The translations under genes were made by a program, and so were the position numbers. Below the pieces are notes generated by a model. It was not told the origin of the DNA. It made no database searches and saw nothing but the letters and a program-made list of their open reading frames with translations. A DNA stretch of 64,000 nucleotides from Haliea sp964022665 (GTDB lineage: Bacteria > Pseudomonadota > Gammaproteobacteria > Pseudomonadales > Halieaceae), in assembly GCA_964022665.1 (NCBI GenBank), contig CAXIDF010000001.1, positions 124,001-188,000 of the forward strand. Reading direction: 5' to 3'. How positions within the stretch are numbered: position 1 is the first letter of the stretch; every line of letters begins with the position of its first letter. This document shows, piece after piece, positions 9,076-16,916 of the stretch.

Positions 9076-10917
9076 ATGACCGTGACTGACAAGGCACCCG
9101 TAAAACTGAGGATCCCGCGCCAGGATCTGACAACGTTCAACCATTTTCCGTTGACCGGGGCAGATGCCGCCGAATGGGCCTCCGGGCTCCCGGTGACCAG
9201 CGCCCGCGAAGTTGCCCAGACTCTCGTTATCATCCTCGGGGAACTGAACCGGGTTGTTCTACCAGCCGCCGAGCGCTACGCCGTGCTCGAAGCGATTCGG
9301 CCCAATATGAGCGTGGCCGTCGCCAGCCTCTCGCGCAAGGTCATCAACCAGCCCCTGGTCATGCCGGACGAGCCGCGCCAGCTGGCGGAACTCTCCGATC
9401 AGCTGCTGGGCCTTGCCAGCACAGCCTACACGTTGGTTGCCGTGCACGCACTGCGCGACCGCGACACCATGGTCGGCGTGAACCCGGCATGGCTGATGTG
9501 CGAGGCACTGCAGCGTGCCATTGACCTCACGGCGGGAAAGATATTCCAGCATTTCCTGCTCTACCAACCCGGTGAGAACCGCGCCTGGCAGACGCTGCAC
9601 CAGCTGTATCACCTGGCGGAGCGGCAGCACCTCACGCGTCTGCGCGTCGATGACGGCCACGAGGGCATCACCACCGTGCAGGCCACCTGGTTGCGCCCGC
9701 TGCTGCTCTCCTGCTGCAAGCCCAACCAGGTTCGCCAGGGCGACCTGATCGCCATGTTCCGCTGCCTGCTCGAATGGGGCGGGGAAGCGGAAAGCAGCGA
9801 GGACGAAGAGGCCCTGTTCGCCGTCGATATTGACGCCGACCAGCCGCCCACCTACGCCAAGAGCCCGCGTTTTGCCGACCAACCGGCCGGCATGCGCCTG
9901 CTGGATACCAGTGCGCTGGTGGTGCACTTGCGCGCGATTGCGGCAGAGTCGGAAGAAAACGGGCGCCGCGATGTGGTGTTCGACAAGGACGTCCGGCTGC
10001 ACCACCATATTTTGCTGCACATGATTGAAGCCCTGTCCTCGGTCAGCATGCGCAACTTCCACCGCACGCCGGTGCAGCAGACGCTGCACGTGACACTCGG
10101 CCTCAGCAACGCCCACTATTTCTCCGCCGGCAGGCAGAACTTCGCCGAGGTACTGCATGGCAAGGGCTACCAGCCGCCGCCCGGCGAGCGCGTTGCCGGC
10201 AACCCGTTCCTGGTTGCACAGAAACGTCGCGACCCCTGGGTGGAGGCCGCGCCGGACGATATTTTCAGTGGCGAGGAACAGGCTCAGCCCGACGCCCCCG
10301 AAGCGGGCGGCGACATTGCCGTGGACCCCGGCACCCGCGCCCGGTTGCTGAGAGAAGACGACAACGCCCCCATGGCGGATGCCGAGCGTTTTCGCGAGTA
10401 CAACATCAAATCCATCAACGCCAGCCCTGGCGGCTACTGCCTGGCCTGGGAGGAAAGCCCGCCCGGCATCATACGCAGTGGTGACCTGATCTGCGTGCGC
10501 GAGGATGACCACCCCAACTGGGTTCTGGCGACCATTCGCTGGGTGAGCCAGCTGGAAGGCAAGAGCACGCTGATCGGGGTAGAGCTGTTGAGCCCGGCGG
10601 CGGAGCCCTGGGGCGCGCGAATACACGCCGAGAACGGATTGTCCGAGCCCATTCGCGTGTTGCTGCTGCCGGAAATCAAGCTGGTGGCCCAACCCCCCAC
10701 ATTGATTACGCCGCGCAGTGGTTTCCGCGAAGGCCAGGGGTTGACGCTGCTGCACCACGGCGCCACACGCAACGTGCGCCTGCAGCGCCTGGTGGCTGCC
10801 ACCGGCGCCTACAGCCAGTTCGAATTCCGGGAAGCGGCAGCAGGCCAGGCTGAGGAAGTGAAAGAAGCGCGCGGCCTGCCAGCCTCGCCCTTCCACTCAA
10901 TCTGGTCAGATATCTGA
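9076..10917 (+). CDS. FimW-like cyclic-di-GMP-binding protein (PilZ-like C-terminus)
   Basis: A 613-residue cytoplasmic protein. The first 350 residues are mainly helical without a motif I can name. Residues 420-560 form a predicted beta-barrel with KSINASPGGYCLAWEE and GDLICVRE followed by NWVLATIRWVS, a pattern resembling PilZ-type c-di-GMP receptors. Its place directly next to a convergent serB matches Pseudomonas PA4958 (FimW), a c-di-GMP effector promoting type IV pilus assembly at surfaces. An acidic linker lies around residues 385-415. A strong GGGAGG ribosome site precedes the ATG. Its 3' end overlaps serB by 12 bp. The FimW assignment rests on synteny and overall look. Confidence 0.72.
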   Translation: MTVTDKAPVKLRIPRQDLTTFNHFPLTGADAAEWASGLPVTSAREVAQTLVIILGELNRVVLPAAERYAVLEAIRPNMSVAVASLSRKVINQPLVMPDEPRQLAELSDQLLGLASTAYTLVAVHALRDRDTMVGVNPAWLMCEALQRAIDLTAGKIFQHFLLYQPGENRAWQTLHQLYHLAERQHLTRLRVDDGHEGITTVQATWLRPLLLSCCKPNQVRQGDLIAMFRCLLEWGGEAESSEDEEALFAVDIDADQPPTYAKSPRFADQPAGMRLLDTSALVVHLRAIAAESEENGRRDVVFDKDVRLHHHILLHMIEALSSVSMRNFHRTPVQQTLHVTLGLSNAHYFSAGRQNFAEVLHGKGYQPPPGERVAGNPFLVAQKRRDPWVEAAPDDIFSGEEQAQPDAPEAGGDIAVDPGTRARLLREDDNAPMADAERFREYNIKSINASPGGYCLAWEESPPGIIRSGDLICVREDDHPNWVLATIRWVSQLEGKSTLIGVELLSPAAEPWGARIHAENGLSEPIRVLLLPEIKLVAQPPTLITPRSGFREGQGLTLLHHGATRNVRLQRLVAATGAYSQFEFREAAAGQAEEVKEARGLPASPFHSIWSDI

Positions 10918-12135
10918 CACCGCAGCCGGCTGATACCGATCGGAAATACCCAACAGATAGAGAATGGCGTCCAGGCCCAGGGTGGAGATGGACTGCTCCG
11001 CTGACTGCTGCACCAGCGGCTTGGCGCGAAAAGCAATGCCCAGCCCCGCGATACTCAGCATGGGCAGGTCGTTGGCGCCGTCACCCACAGCGATGACCTG
11101 CTGCAGGTCGATGCCCTCTCGCATCGCCAGCCGGCGTAGCAATGCGGCCTTGCGCTCACCATCAACGATCACACCGCTGACGTTACCGGTAACCACACCC
11201 TGCGCAATATCCAGTTCATTGGCATGCACGTAGTCGATGCCGAGCTGCTGCTGCAGCCAGTGGGCAAAATAGGTAAAACCGCCCGAGAGTATCGCCGTCT
11301 TGTAGCCCAGCGCGCGCAGGGTAGCGATGAGATGACGCGCCCCCTCGGTAATGCGCAGGTTCGCGGCAACCTCTTCGAGCGCAGATTCAGGCAGGCCCTT
11401 GAGCAGGGCGACCCGTTCGCGAAAGCTGGCTGCGAAATCCAGCTCACCTCGCATTGCGCGCTCGGTAATTGCACTGACCTGCTCGCCAACACCCGCCAGG
11501 CGTGCCAGTTCGTCGATCACCTCGGCCTCGATCAAGGTGGAGTCCATATCAAAGGCAACCAGGCGACGGTTGCGGCGGTACATGTTGTCTTCCTGGAAGG
11601 CGAGGTCCACCTCCAGCGCGCTGGCCACTTCCAGCAACTCACGCCGGAATGCGGCCACATCGGGCACGCTGCCGCGTAGTGAAAACTCTACGCAGGCCTT
11701 GCTCAACGGCGGGAGCTCACCCAGCGGGATGCGCCCGGACAGGCGTGAAATACCATCGATACCCAAGCCGTGGCGCGAAAACACCGCACTCACACGTGCC
11801 AACTGGTCAGCCGTGATTTTCCGCGCCAGCAGTGTGGTGATATACCGGGCGCGGCCCTGTGCCGCCACCCAGTCACCGTAGCTGTCCGCTGCGACCTGCT
11901 CCCAGCGCAGCTGCAGTTGCTGGCTGGCCGCGAACGCCTGCAGCGCGCTCTCGATATCCTTGCGCGCCGCGCCCGTGGGAATTTCCAGCAGCAGCCCCAT
12001 AGAGAGCGTGGCGTGAATGACCGCCTGCCCTATATCCAGCACACTCACCGCGTACTCGGCGAGCAACCCGGAGACCCCGGCGGTAATGCCCGGCTTATCC
12101 GCACCGGAGAGGGTAATCAGGACGATATCGTTCAC
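10906..12135 (-). CDS. serB: Phosphoserine phosphatase SerB with N-terminal ACT-like domains
   Basis: A 409-residue enzyme for the last step of serine biosynthesis. The N-terminal 165 residues form ACT-type regulatory modules (IVLITLSGADKPGIT). The HAD phosphatase domain starts with AFDMDSTLIEAEVIDELA, where Asp196 is the nucleophile and Asp198 the acid/base. Further motifs are SGGF (motif II), GERKAALLRRLA with the Lys, and AVGDGANDLPML with the Asp pair. The start selected is the GTG at 12135, giving the usual family length of about 400. The open frame extends further upstream but lacks similarity. Confidence 0.95.
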   Translation of the reverse strand: MNDIVLITLSGADKPGITAGVSGLLAEYAVSVLDIGQAVIHATLSMGLLLEIPTGAARKDIESALQAFAASQQLQLRWEQVAADSYGDWVAAQGRARYITTLLARKITADQLARVSAVFSRHGLGIDGISRLSGRIPLGELPPLSKACVEFSLRGSVPDVAAFRRELLEVASALEVDLAFQEDNMYRRNRRLVAFDMDSTLIEAEVIDELARLAGVGEQVSAITERAMRGELDFAASFRERVALLKGLPESALEEVAANLRITEGARHLIATLRALGYKTAILSGGFTYFAHWLQQQLGIDYVHANELDIAQGVVTGNVSGVIVDGERKAALLRRLAMREGIDLQQVIAVGDGANDLPMLSIAGLGIAFRAKPLVQQSAEQSISTLGLDAILYLLGISDRYQPAAVSDI

Positions 12136-12265
12136 GAGTTGGCGGGTCCGGCTGACTGTAAAGCGCCGTATTCTAACCCTGCACCGTGTGTGGCGAAACC
12201 GCTGCGCGCAGCGACCGCAGGCTTGGTTTATACTCGCCACTTTACCGACAGGGAAGCCACAGCGC

Positions 12266-13513
12266 GTGAGCAATCGATTTCGCGACGCAAGCCTCAGCCA
12301 TCAACTGGCAATGATCGCCGGGCTGGGTTGCCTGCTCATCAGCCTGGCGCTGGTTGCCCTGGCGGCCACCTCCAGCCGCCACATGCAGAAAGTGCAGCAG
12401 GCGGAATTCGGCGATGCACTCGCGCAGCAAATTGCCCGACGGATCGGCGTTGCGTTGGAAACCGGCGACCTGCTCAATGTGGCCGCCTCGTTGCATCGGT
12501 TTGTCGAGTCCTCCTCCGCCGGCAAGGTTGCCATTTTTGATGTCGAAGGGCGGGCACTCGGTGAGGCCGGGGACATCGACGGCGAATTCCTCGCGGACTA
12601 TCGAGCCCCCGTGCTGATCGGCCCCGATGTGGCCGGAGAAGTGGTCATCACGCTGAGCACGGCTGTGGCGGAGACCGCCCGTATACGCTTCCTGCTGAGC
12701 CTGTTCGGGCTCTCCATTGTGCTCAGCCTCATTGTCTATGCGTTTACCCGCAAAGCTGCGCTGGCCTTGCTTGCCAGTCGCCTGCAACGGCAGGCACAGA
12801 GCATTGCACTGGAGGAAAACAGCAAAGCAGCACTGCCCGCCAACGAACTGCTGCAGTTGCAACACCACATCAACGCGCTACCCATGGAACTGCTGCGGGC
12901 ACGCACCGGCACAGGGTCAAACCCTGCCAACTATCGCGACACCGCCGTACTCTACCTGCACCTGATCAGCCTGGCGGATTATATCGACACGCTGGACGAG
13001 GCATCCCTGCACCGCTACACCGACCGCCTGCACCAGATAGTCTATGCCGTGGCGGGCTTCTATGGCGGTCACCTGCAAGTAGTGCGGCAATTCGGTCTGG
13101 CGGTGTTTTTCAGTGGCAGCAGCAATGGCGGCAGCGCGGCCTTCAGGGCGGCCTGCTGCGCGTGGCTGGTGCGTAACGTGAGCAAGGCGGTGGAGAAGAA
13201 AATGAGCCTGTCGCTGGGCATGGCCATGGCGGTCGGCCAGAGCGAACTGGGGCGAGGTGATGAAACCGACATCTACCCGGGGCTGTATATCCAGTCTACC
13301 CTCGACGAGCTGCAGACCCTGTGCACCAGCAAACCACCACAGGTCATGCTCTCACCTGGCGTGTGCGAGGACATTGACGTCAGCAGCCGGCTGGAGCAAC
13401 GCCCCAGCGAACTCGGCGACTATGCCATTCTGGAAGAATTCCTGAACCCTTACGACGACCTGCTGGAGCGGCAGCTGCGGCTGACGCTGAAGCGTCTGGG
13501 CGACCCGCTCTAA
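12266..13513 (+). CDS. AhpA/Smp-like two-TM membrane protein with degenerate nucleotide-cyclase-like domain
   Basis: A 415-residue protein divergent from serB, as Smp (YtjB) is in enterobacteria and PA4961 in Pseudomonas. One transmembrane helix lies at about 15-37 and a second at about 148-170, enclosing a periplasmic sensor-like region. The cytoplasmic half contains AVLYLHLISLADYIDTL, then FYGGHLQVVRQFGLAVFFSG. This resembles the class III cyclase fold but lacks the metal-binding aspartates, so it is probably not catalytic. The start is a GTG at 12266. The function of the family is unsettled; signalling is inferred from domain order only. Confidence 0.7.
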   Translation: MSNRFRDASLSHQLAMIAGLGCLLISLALVALAATSSRHMQKVQQAEFGDALAQQIARRIGVALETGDLLNVAASLHRFVESSSAGKVAIFDVEGRALGEAGDIDGEFLADYRAPVLIGPDVAGEVVITLSTAVAETARIRFLLSLFGLSIVLSLIVYAFTRKAALALLASRLQRQAQSIALEENSKAALPANELLQLQHHINALPMELLRARTGTGSNPANYRDTAVLYLHLISLADYIDTLDEASLHRYTDRLHQIVYAVAGFYGGHLQVVRQFGLAVFFSGSSNGGSAAFRAACCAWLVRNVSKAVEKKMSLSLGMAMAVGQSELGRGDETDIYPGLYIQSTLDELQTLCTSKPPQVMLSPGVCEDIDVSSRLEQRPSELGDYAILEEFLNPYDDLLERQLRLTLKRLGDPL

Positions 13514-13532
13514 CCCGACTCGCCTCTCACCC

Positions 13533-14264
13533 TCACCAGAGGCTGCGCCCACCGTCGATGGTGTGGTCCGCACCCGTGATGTAGCTGGCGTCGTCCGATG
13601 CCAGAAACAGCACCAGCGTGGAGATCTCGTCCAGGCTGGCCGGACGCTGCAGGGGTATAGCCTGCATCTGTTCCGGTGTACCACCGGAGAACATCCCCGT
13701 ATCCGCCACGGCACCCGGGAGCACGGCGTTGACCCGAATGCCGGCAGGCCCCAGGTCATGGGCGGCGGCCTGGGTGAGGCCCCGAATCGCGGCCTTGGAG
13801 GCGCCGTAAATAGCGAGTGTGGGAATGCCGCGGATACCGGCCAGGGATGACAGGTTGACGATGGCACCGCCCGTGCCCTGCGCTTTCATCACCGGCGCCA
13901 CCCGGCTGATCCCCAACCAGCTGCCGAACACGTTCACTTCCAGCAGCCTGCGCACGCGCTCCGGCTCAACCTCATCGACCGGGCAAGAGAAAAACAGCGC
14001 AGCATTATTCACCAGCACATCAATACGCCCGAACTGAGCCGTTGCCGCTGCTACCACCGCATCCCAGTCTGCCTCGCTGGACACATCCTGGTGCACAAAG
14101 CAGGCTTGGGACCCCAATTCCGCCGCCAGTGCCGCACCGGCGTCATCCTGCACGTCGGTCAGCACAACATTGGCGCCTTCCGCCACAAACCGGCGCACGT
14201 GATTGGCGCCCATACCCTGGGCGGCGCCGGTGATGATGACGGTCTTGCCGCTGAATCGTTGCAT
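13533..14264 (-). CDS. Short-chain dehydrogenase/reductase
   Basis: A 243-residue classical SDR oxidoreductase. The NAD(P)-binding motif TGAAQGMG is at 12-19, NNA at about 86-88, the catalytic Ser in VNLSSLAG, and the Tyr-x-x-x-Lys pair in YGASK. An Asp after the second strand (LTDVQD) favours NAD(H) over NADP(H). The C-terminal end has the usual ITGADHTIDGG. It is convergent with the AhpA-like gene, with a 19 bp gap. Substrate is not predictable. It may act together with the nearby D-aminoacylase-like gene, but nothing in the sequence proves that. Confidence 0.9.
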   Translation of the reverse strand: MQRFSGKTVIITGAAQGMGANHVRRFVAEGANVVLTDVQDDAGAALAAELGSQACFVHQDVSSEADWDAVVAAATAQFGRIDVLVNNAALFFSCPVDEVEPERVRRLLEVNVFGSWLGISRVAPVMKAQGTGGAIVNLSSLAGIRGIPTLAIYGASKAAIRGLTQAAAHDLGPAGIRVNAVLPGAVADTGMFSGGTPEQMQAIPLQRPASLDEISTLVLFLASDDASYITGADHTIDGGRSLW

Positions 14265-14391
14265 TGGCTGTGGTCCCCGGACACTGTGTTTTCAGAATAG
14301 CCGCAAGGGGCCACGCTGTGACCCCCCGTTCAGGTGATAGCGGGAGAAAAATGGCGGAGGAGGACTGCGCACACCCGCCACCCGCAAGAGG

Positions 14392-16125
14392 TTATGCCGC
14401 GACGCTGGGAGCCAGCATTTCGCCGGGGCGAGCCGGTGTACTTTGCTGCCCGTCGAAGGTCACCTCACCATTGACCATGGTCAGGCGCATCGGCGCCGCA
14501 TCGCGACTCCAGCGCCAGGTGAAGCCGCCCTTGCCGTCGGGGACATCGTAAACCCGCTTCATTTCGCGCTCCTGCACCTCATCGAGACTGAAAACCGTGA
14601 GGTCGGCACGCTTGCCCGCCTGCAGTACGCCGCGATCATGGAAACCGAAGTGGTTGGCGAGCTTGCCGGTCTGAATGTAGACCGCTTCCTCCACCGTCAG
14701 GTCACCCGAACGCACGAAGTCGGTGAAGAGTTTGACGTTTTCACCCCCGCCGCAGAGCATCTGACCGTGCGCACCGGCGTCGCTGATATTGCCGACCGAG
14801 TAGGGGTCGCGCATCAGGCTCAATACCATATCGCGGTCACACTCGAACGGAGGCATGGTCACGGTGGACTGCAGGCCATTGGCGAGCAGCCACTCCGCCA
14901 TCGCGTCAGAGGGGTGCGGCGCACCAATCTGCTGCTGGTACTCACCGAGGGTGAGATGCGTGGGTCCCACGCCATTGTCCGAATTCATCAGCAGCAGGTG
15001 CGCAGCACGACCTTCGGGGAAGGGCGAAAACTCGAATGCCTTGGTGTCCCAGGATTCACGCGCACGCGCACGCCAGTCGGGGTCACGCAGCACCGCTTCC
15101 TTGGCCGCATCGCCCTCGGCGGTAACCACCTCGTGCCACACATAGTCGTTGGACTGCGCGAAAATCAGCGAGCTTTGCACGCTCAAGGTTGAGGTGACAG
15201 CAATGTGGGCATAGCCCGTCCAGAAGTCGCGGCCCTCGCGCTTGAACTGCTCATGCAGCTCCACCAGCGGCGCCTGGATACCCATCATGTCGCGCTGGAA
15301 CACCAGTGTGGGCAAACCGGCCCACTGCACGCGCAGCGGCATGCCTTCAGAGAGCTTGGCAATACGGCGCATGGTGTCGGGCGCAGTCATGTTGCGGAAG
15401 GTATCGACAATCACCTGCAGGGTGCTTCCGGGGTGCCGGCTGATTACCGCCATCAGTGACTGCAGTTCGTGATCATCGGCCTGCAGGGAGGGCACGGGGC
15501 GGTCCTCGCCGTCGTGGTCGAACAGATTGGTGGACATGCCCAGGGCGCCGGCCGCCAGCGCTTCATCCAGCAACACACACATCTGCTCCACTTCCGCCGG
15601 CGTTGCAGCCCGGTCCCAGGCTTCGAGGCCCATGACCGCCAGGCGCAGGGCGATGTGGCCGCAGAATGCCGCATAGTTGGCGGGCAGCTTCACATTGCGC
15701 ACCATGGAGTCGCGATACTCGGGCCAGCTGCGCCAGTCCCAGGGCAGCGACTTGAGAAACGGTTGTTCAGGGATGTCCTCGAAGAAAGAGAAAATGCCCA
15801 CCACCTCGCGCCGGGCCGCCTCGTCATCGGAGACCGGAGCCACAGAGAAACCGCAATTGCCCATGATCAGCGATGTGACACCGTAGCCGGGGAGGGGGTC
15901 GAGTTCTTCGTCCCACCACATGGCGCCGTCAAAGTGGGTGTGGCTTTCAATAAACCCGGGGGAAACAATACAACCGGTTGCATCCACAACCGTCTCATCG
16001 GCGGCGGGCGTCAGGCCCGGTGCCACTTCTGCAATTACCCCGTCGTGCACGCGTACGTCCGCTGCGAACCCCGCAGCACCCGTGCCGTCTACCACAGTAC
16101 CGTTGCGAATCAGTGTCTTGCTCAT
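14392..16125 (-). CDS. N-acyl-D-amino-acid deacylase family amidohydrolase
   Basis: A 577-residue metal-dependent amidohydrolase. The entry motif is ESHTHFDGAMWWDEELDPLP, with the metal-binding His-x-His. It is followed by GVTSLIMGNCGFSVAP, the signature of D-aminoacylases and dihydroorotase-like relatives. The late motif SDAGAHGQML carries the catalytic Asp. Such enzymes cut N-acyl groups from D-amino acids, though many environmental members have unknown substrates. The ATG chosen (16125) follows a GAGGTGG ribosome site. An AT-rich 125 bp gap separates it from the TetR gene upstream on the same strand, leaving room for its own promoter and operator. Confidence 0.88.
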   Translation of the reverse strand: MSKTLIRNGTVVDGTGAAGFAADVRVHDGVIAEVAPGLTPAADETVVDATGCIVSPGFIESHTHFDGAMWWDEELDPLPGYGVTSLIMGNCGFSVAPVSDDEAARREVVGIFSFFEDIPEQPFLKSLPWDWRSWPEYRDSMVRNVKLPANYAAFCGHIALRLAVMGLEAWDRAATPAEVEQMCVLLDEALAAGALGMSTNLFDHDGEDRPVPSLQADDHELQSLMAVISRHPGSTLQVIVDTFRNMTAPDTMRRIAKLSEGMPLRVQWAGLPTLVFQRDMMGIQAPLVELHEQFKREGRDFWTGYAHIAVTSTLSVQSSLIFAQSNDYVWHEVVTAEGDAAKEAVLRDPDWRARARESWDTKAFEFSPFPEGRAAHLLLMNSDNGVGPTHLTLGEYQQQIGAPHPSDAMAEWLLANGLQSTVTMPPFECDRDMVLSLMRDPYSVGNISDAGAHGQMLCGGGENVKLFTDFVRSGDLTVEEAVYIQTGKLANHFGFHDRGVLQAGKRADLTVFSLDEVQEREMKRVYDVPDGKGGFTWRWSRDAAPMRLTMVNGEVTFDGQQSTPARPGEMLAPSVAA

Positions 16126-16250
16126 TGTTGTCACCACCTCTTTTACTTTATTTATTTATCGAATCAGGAGGGTCGCGGACGCTGAGCTGTCGAGGCACAG
16201 TCGACCGCGCTGACAAACAGTCTAGTTATTTTTAATAATACTTTCCATAA

Positions 16251-16913
16251 TTATTTTCCGGCCTCTTCCTCCAACACGGCGATGATCGAACGGAAGCCCA
16301 GTTCGAGCACCGCTTCACGCCGGATGTCGGGCAGTGCGGCACCCACGCCAGCGAGCCAGCCCGCATCAGCCTGCTCCGCTGACAGGACGGGCGGCGCCAG
16401 CCGGCGCGCAGGTTCGGCAAAGTCCTCGATGTAGATAAGCCCCATAGCCTGACTGGTCACCCAGGCCAACAATAGGGCCGCGCGCTGCTCGTCGAGCTGC
16501 AATGACTCCAGCACGTGCAGCAGCGGTGTCACGATACGCTGGTAGGCCGGAGTGGCCCGGCCTTCGATGGAAATCATGCGCAGTGCGACGGGGTAGCGCT
16601 GGCAGTGGCGGGCCAGCGCCCGCAGCCAGGCCAGCAACTCGTCCTGCCAGGGCGCGCCACTGCGCAGGGCCGGCATGCGAAACAGCCCGAAGGTGTGGTC
16701 GGCTACCGATTGCAGCAGCTCGCTGGTGTTCGGGTAGTGGTTGTACAGCGACATGACCGGCACCTTGAGCTGCGCCGCGACGTCCGCCATGCTCACTTCA
16801 TCGGGCGCGGCGTCTTCCAGCAATAACAGCACCGCTTCGATAACTTTCTCGCGGCTGATCTTCGCGGGGCGACCGCGACGTCGAGGGGTTGGCACCGGAC
16901 GCTGCACAGGCAC
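16251..16913 (-). CDS. TetR-family transcriptional regulator
   Basis: A 220-residue regulator with an N-terminal helix-turn-helix at about residues 20-65. The arginine-rich tail PRRRGRPAKISREKV leads into VSMADVAAQLKVPVMSLYNHYPN, a standard TetR recognition helix. The C-terminal ligand domain has TetR_C-like features, including LLLAWVTSQAMGLIYIEDF. It starts 3 bp after parC on the same strand, and lies just upstream of the amidohydrolase, which is the likely regulatory target. The inducer is unknown. Confidence 0.88.
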   Translation of the reverse strand: MPVQRPVPTPRRRGRPAKISREKVIEAVLLLLEDAAPDEVSMADVAAQLKVPVMSLYNHYPNTSELLQSVADHTFGLFRMPALRSGAPWQDELLAWLRALARHCQRYPVALRMISIEGRATPAYQRIVTPLLHVLESLQLDEQRAALLLAWVTSQAMGLIYIEDFAEPARRLAPPVLSAEQADAGWLAGVGAALPDIRREAVLELGFRSIIAVLEEEAGK

Positions 16914-16916
16914 GGG

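Noticed and set aside
9259..10896. 545-codon open frame antisense to the FimW-like gene
   Set aside because: A composition shadow: low-complexity Gln/Ala/Val-rich text with no ribosome site or similarity.
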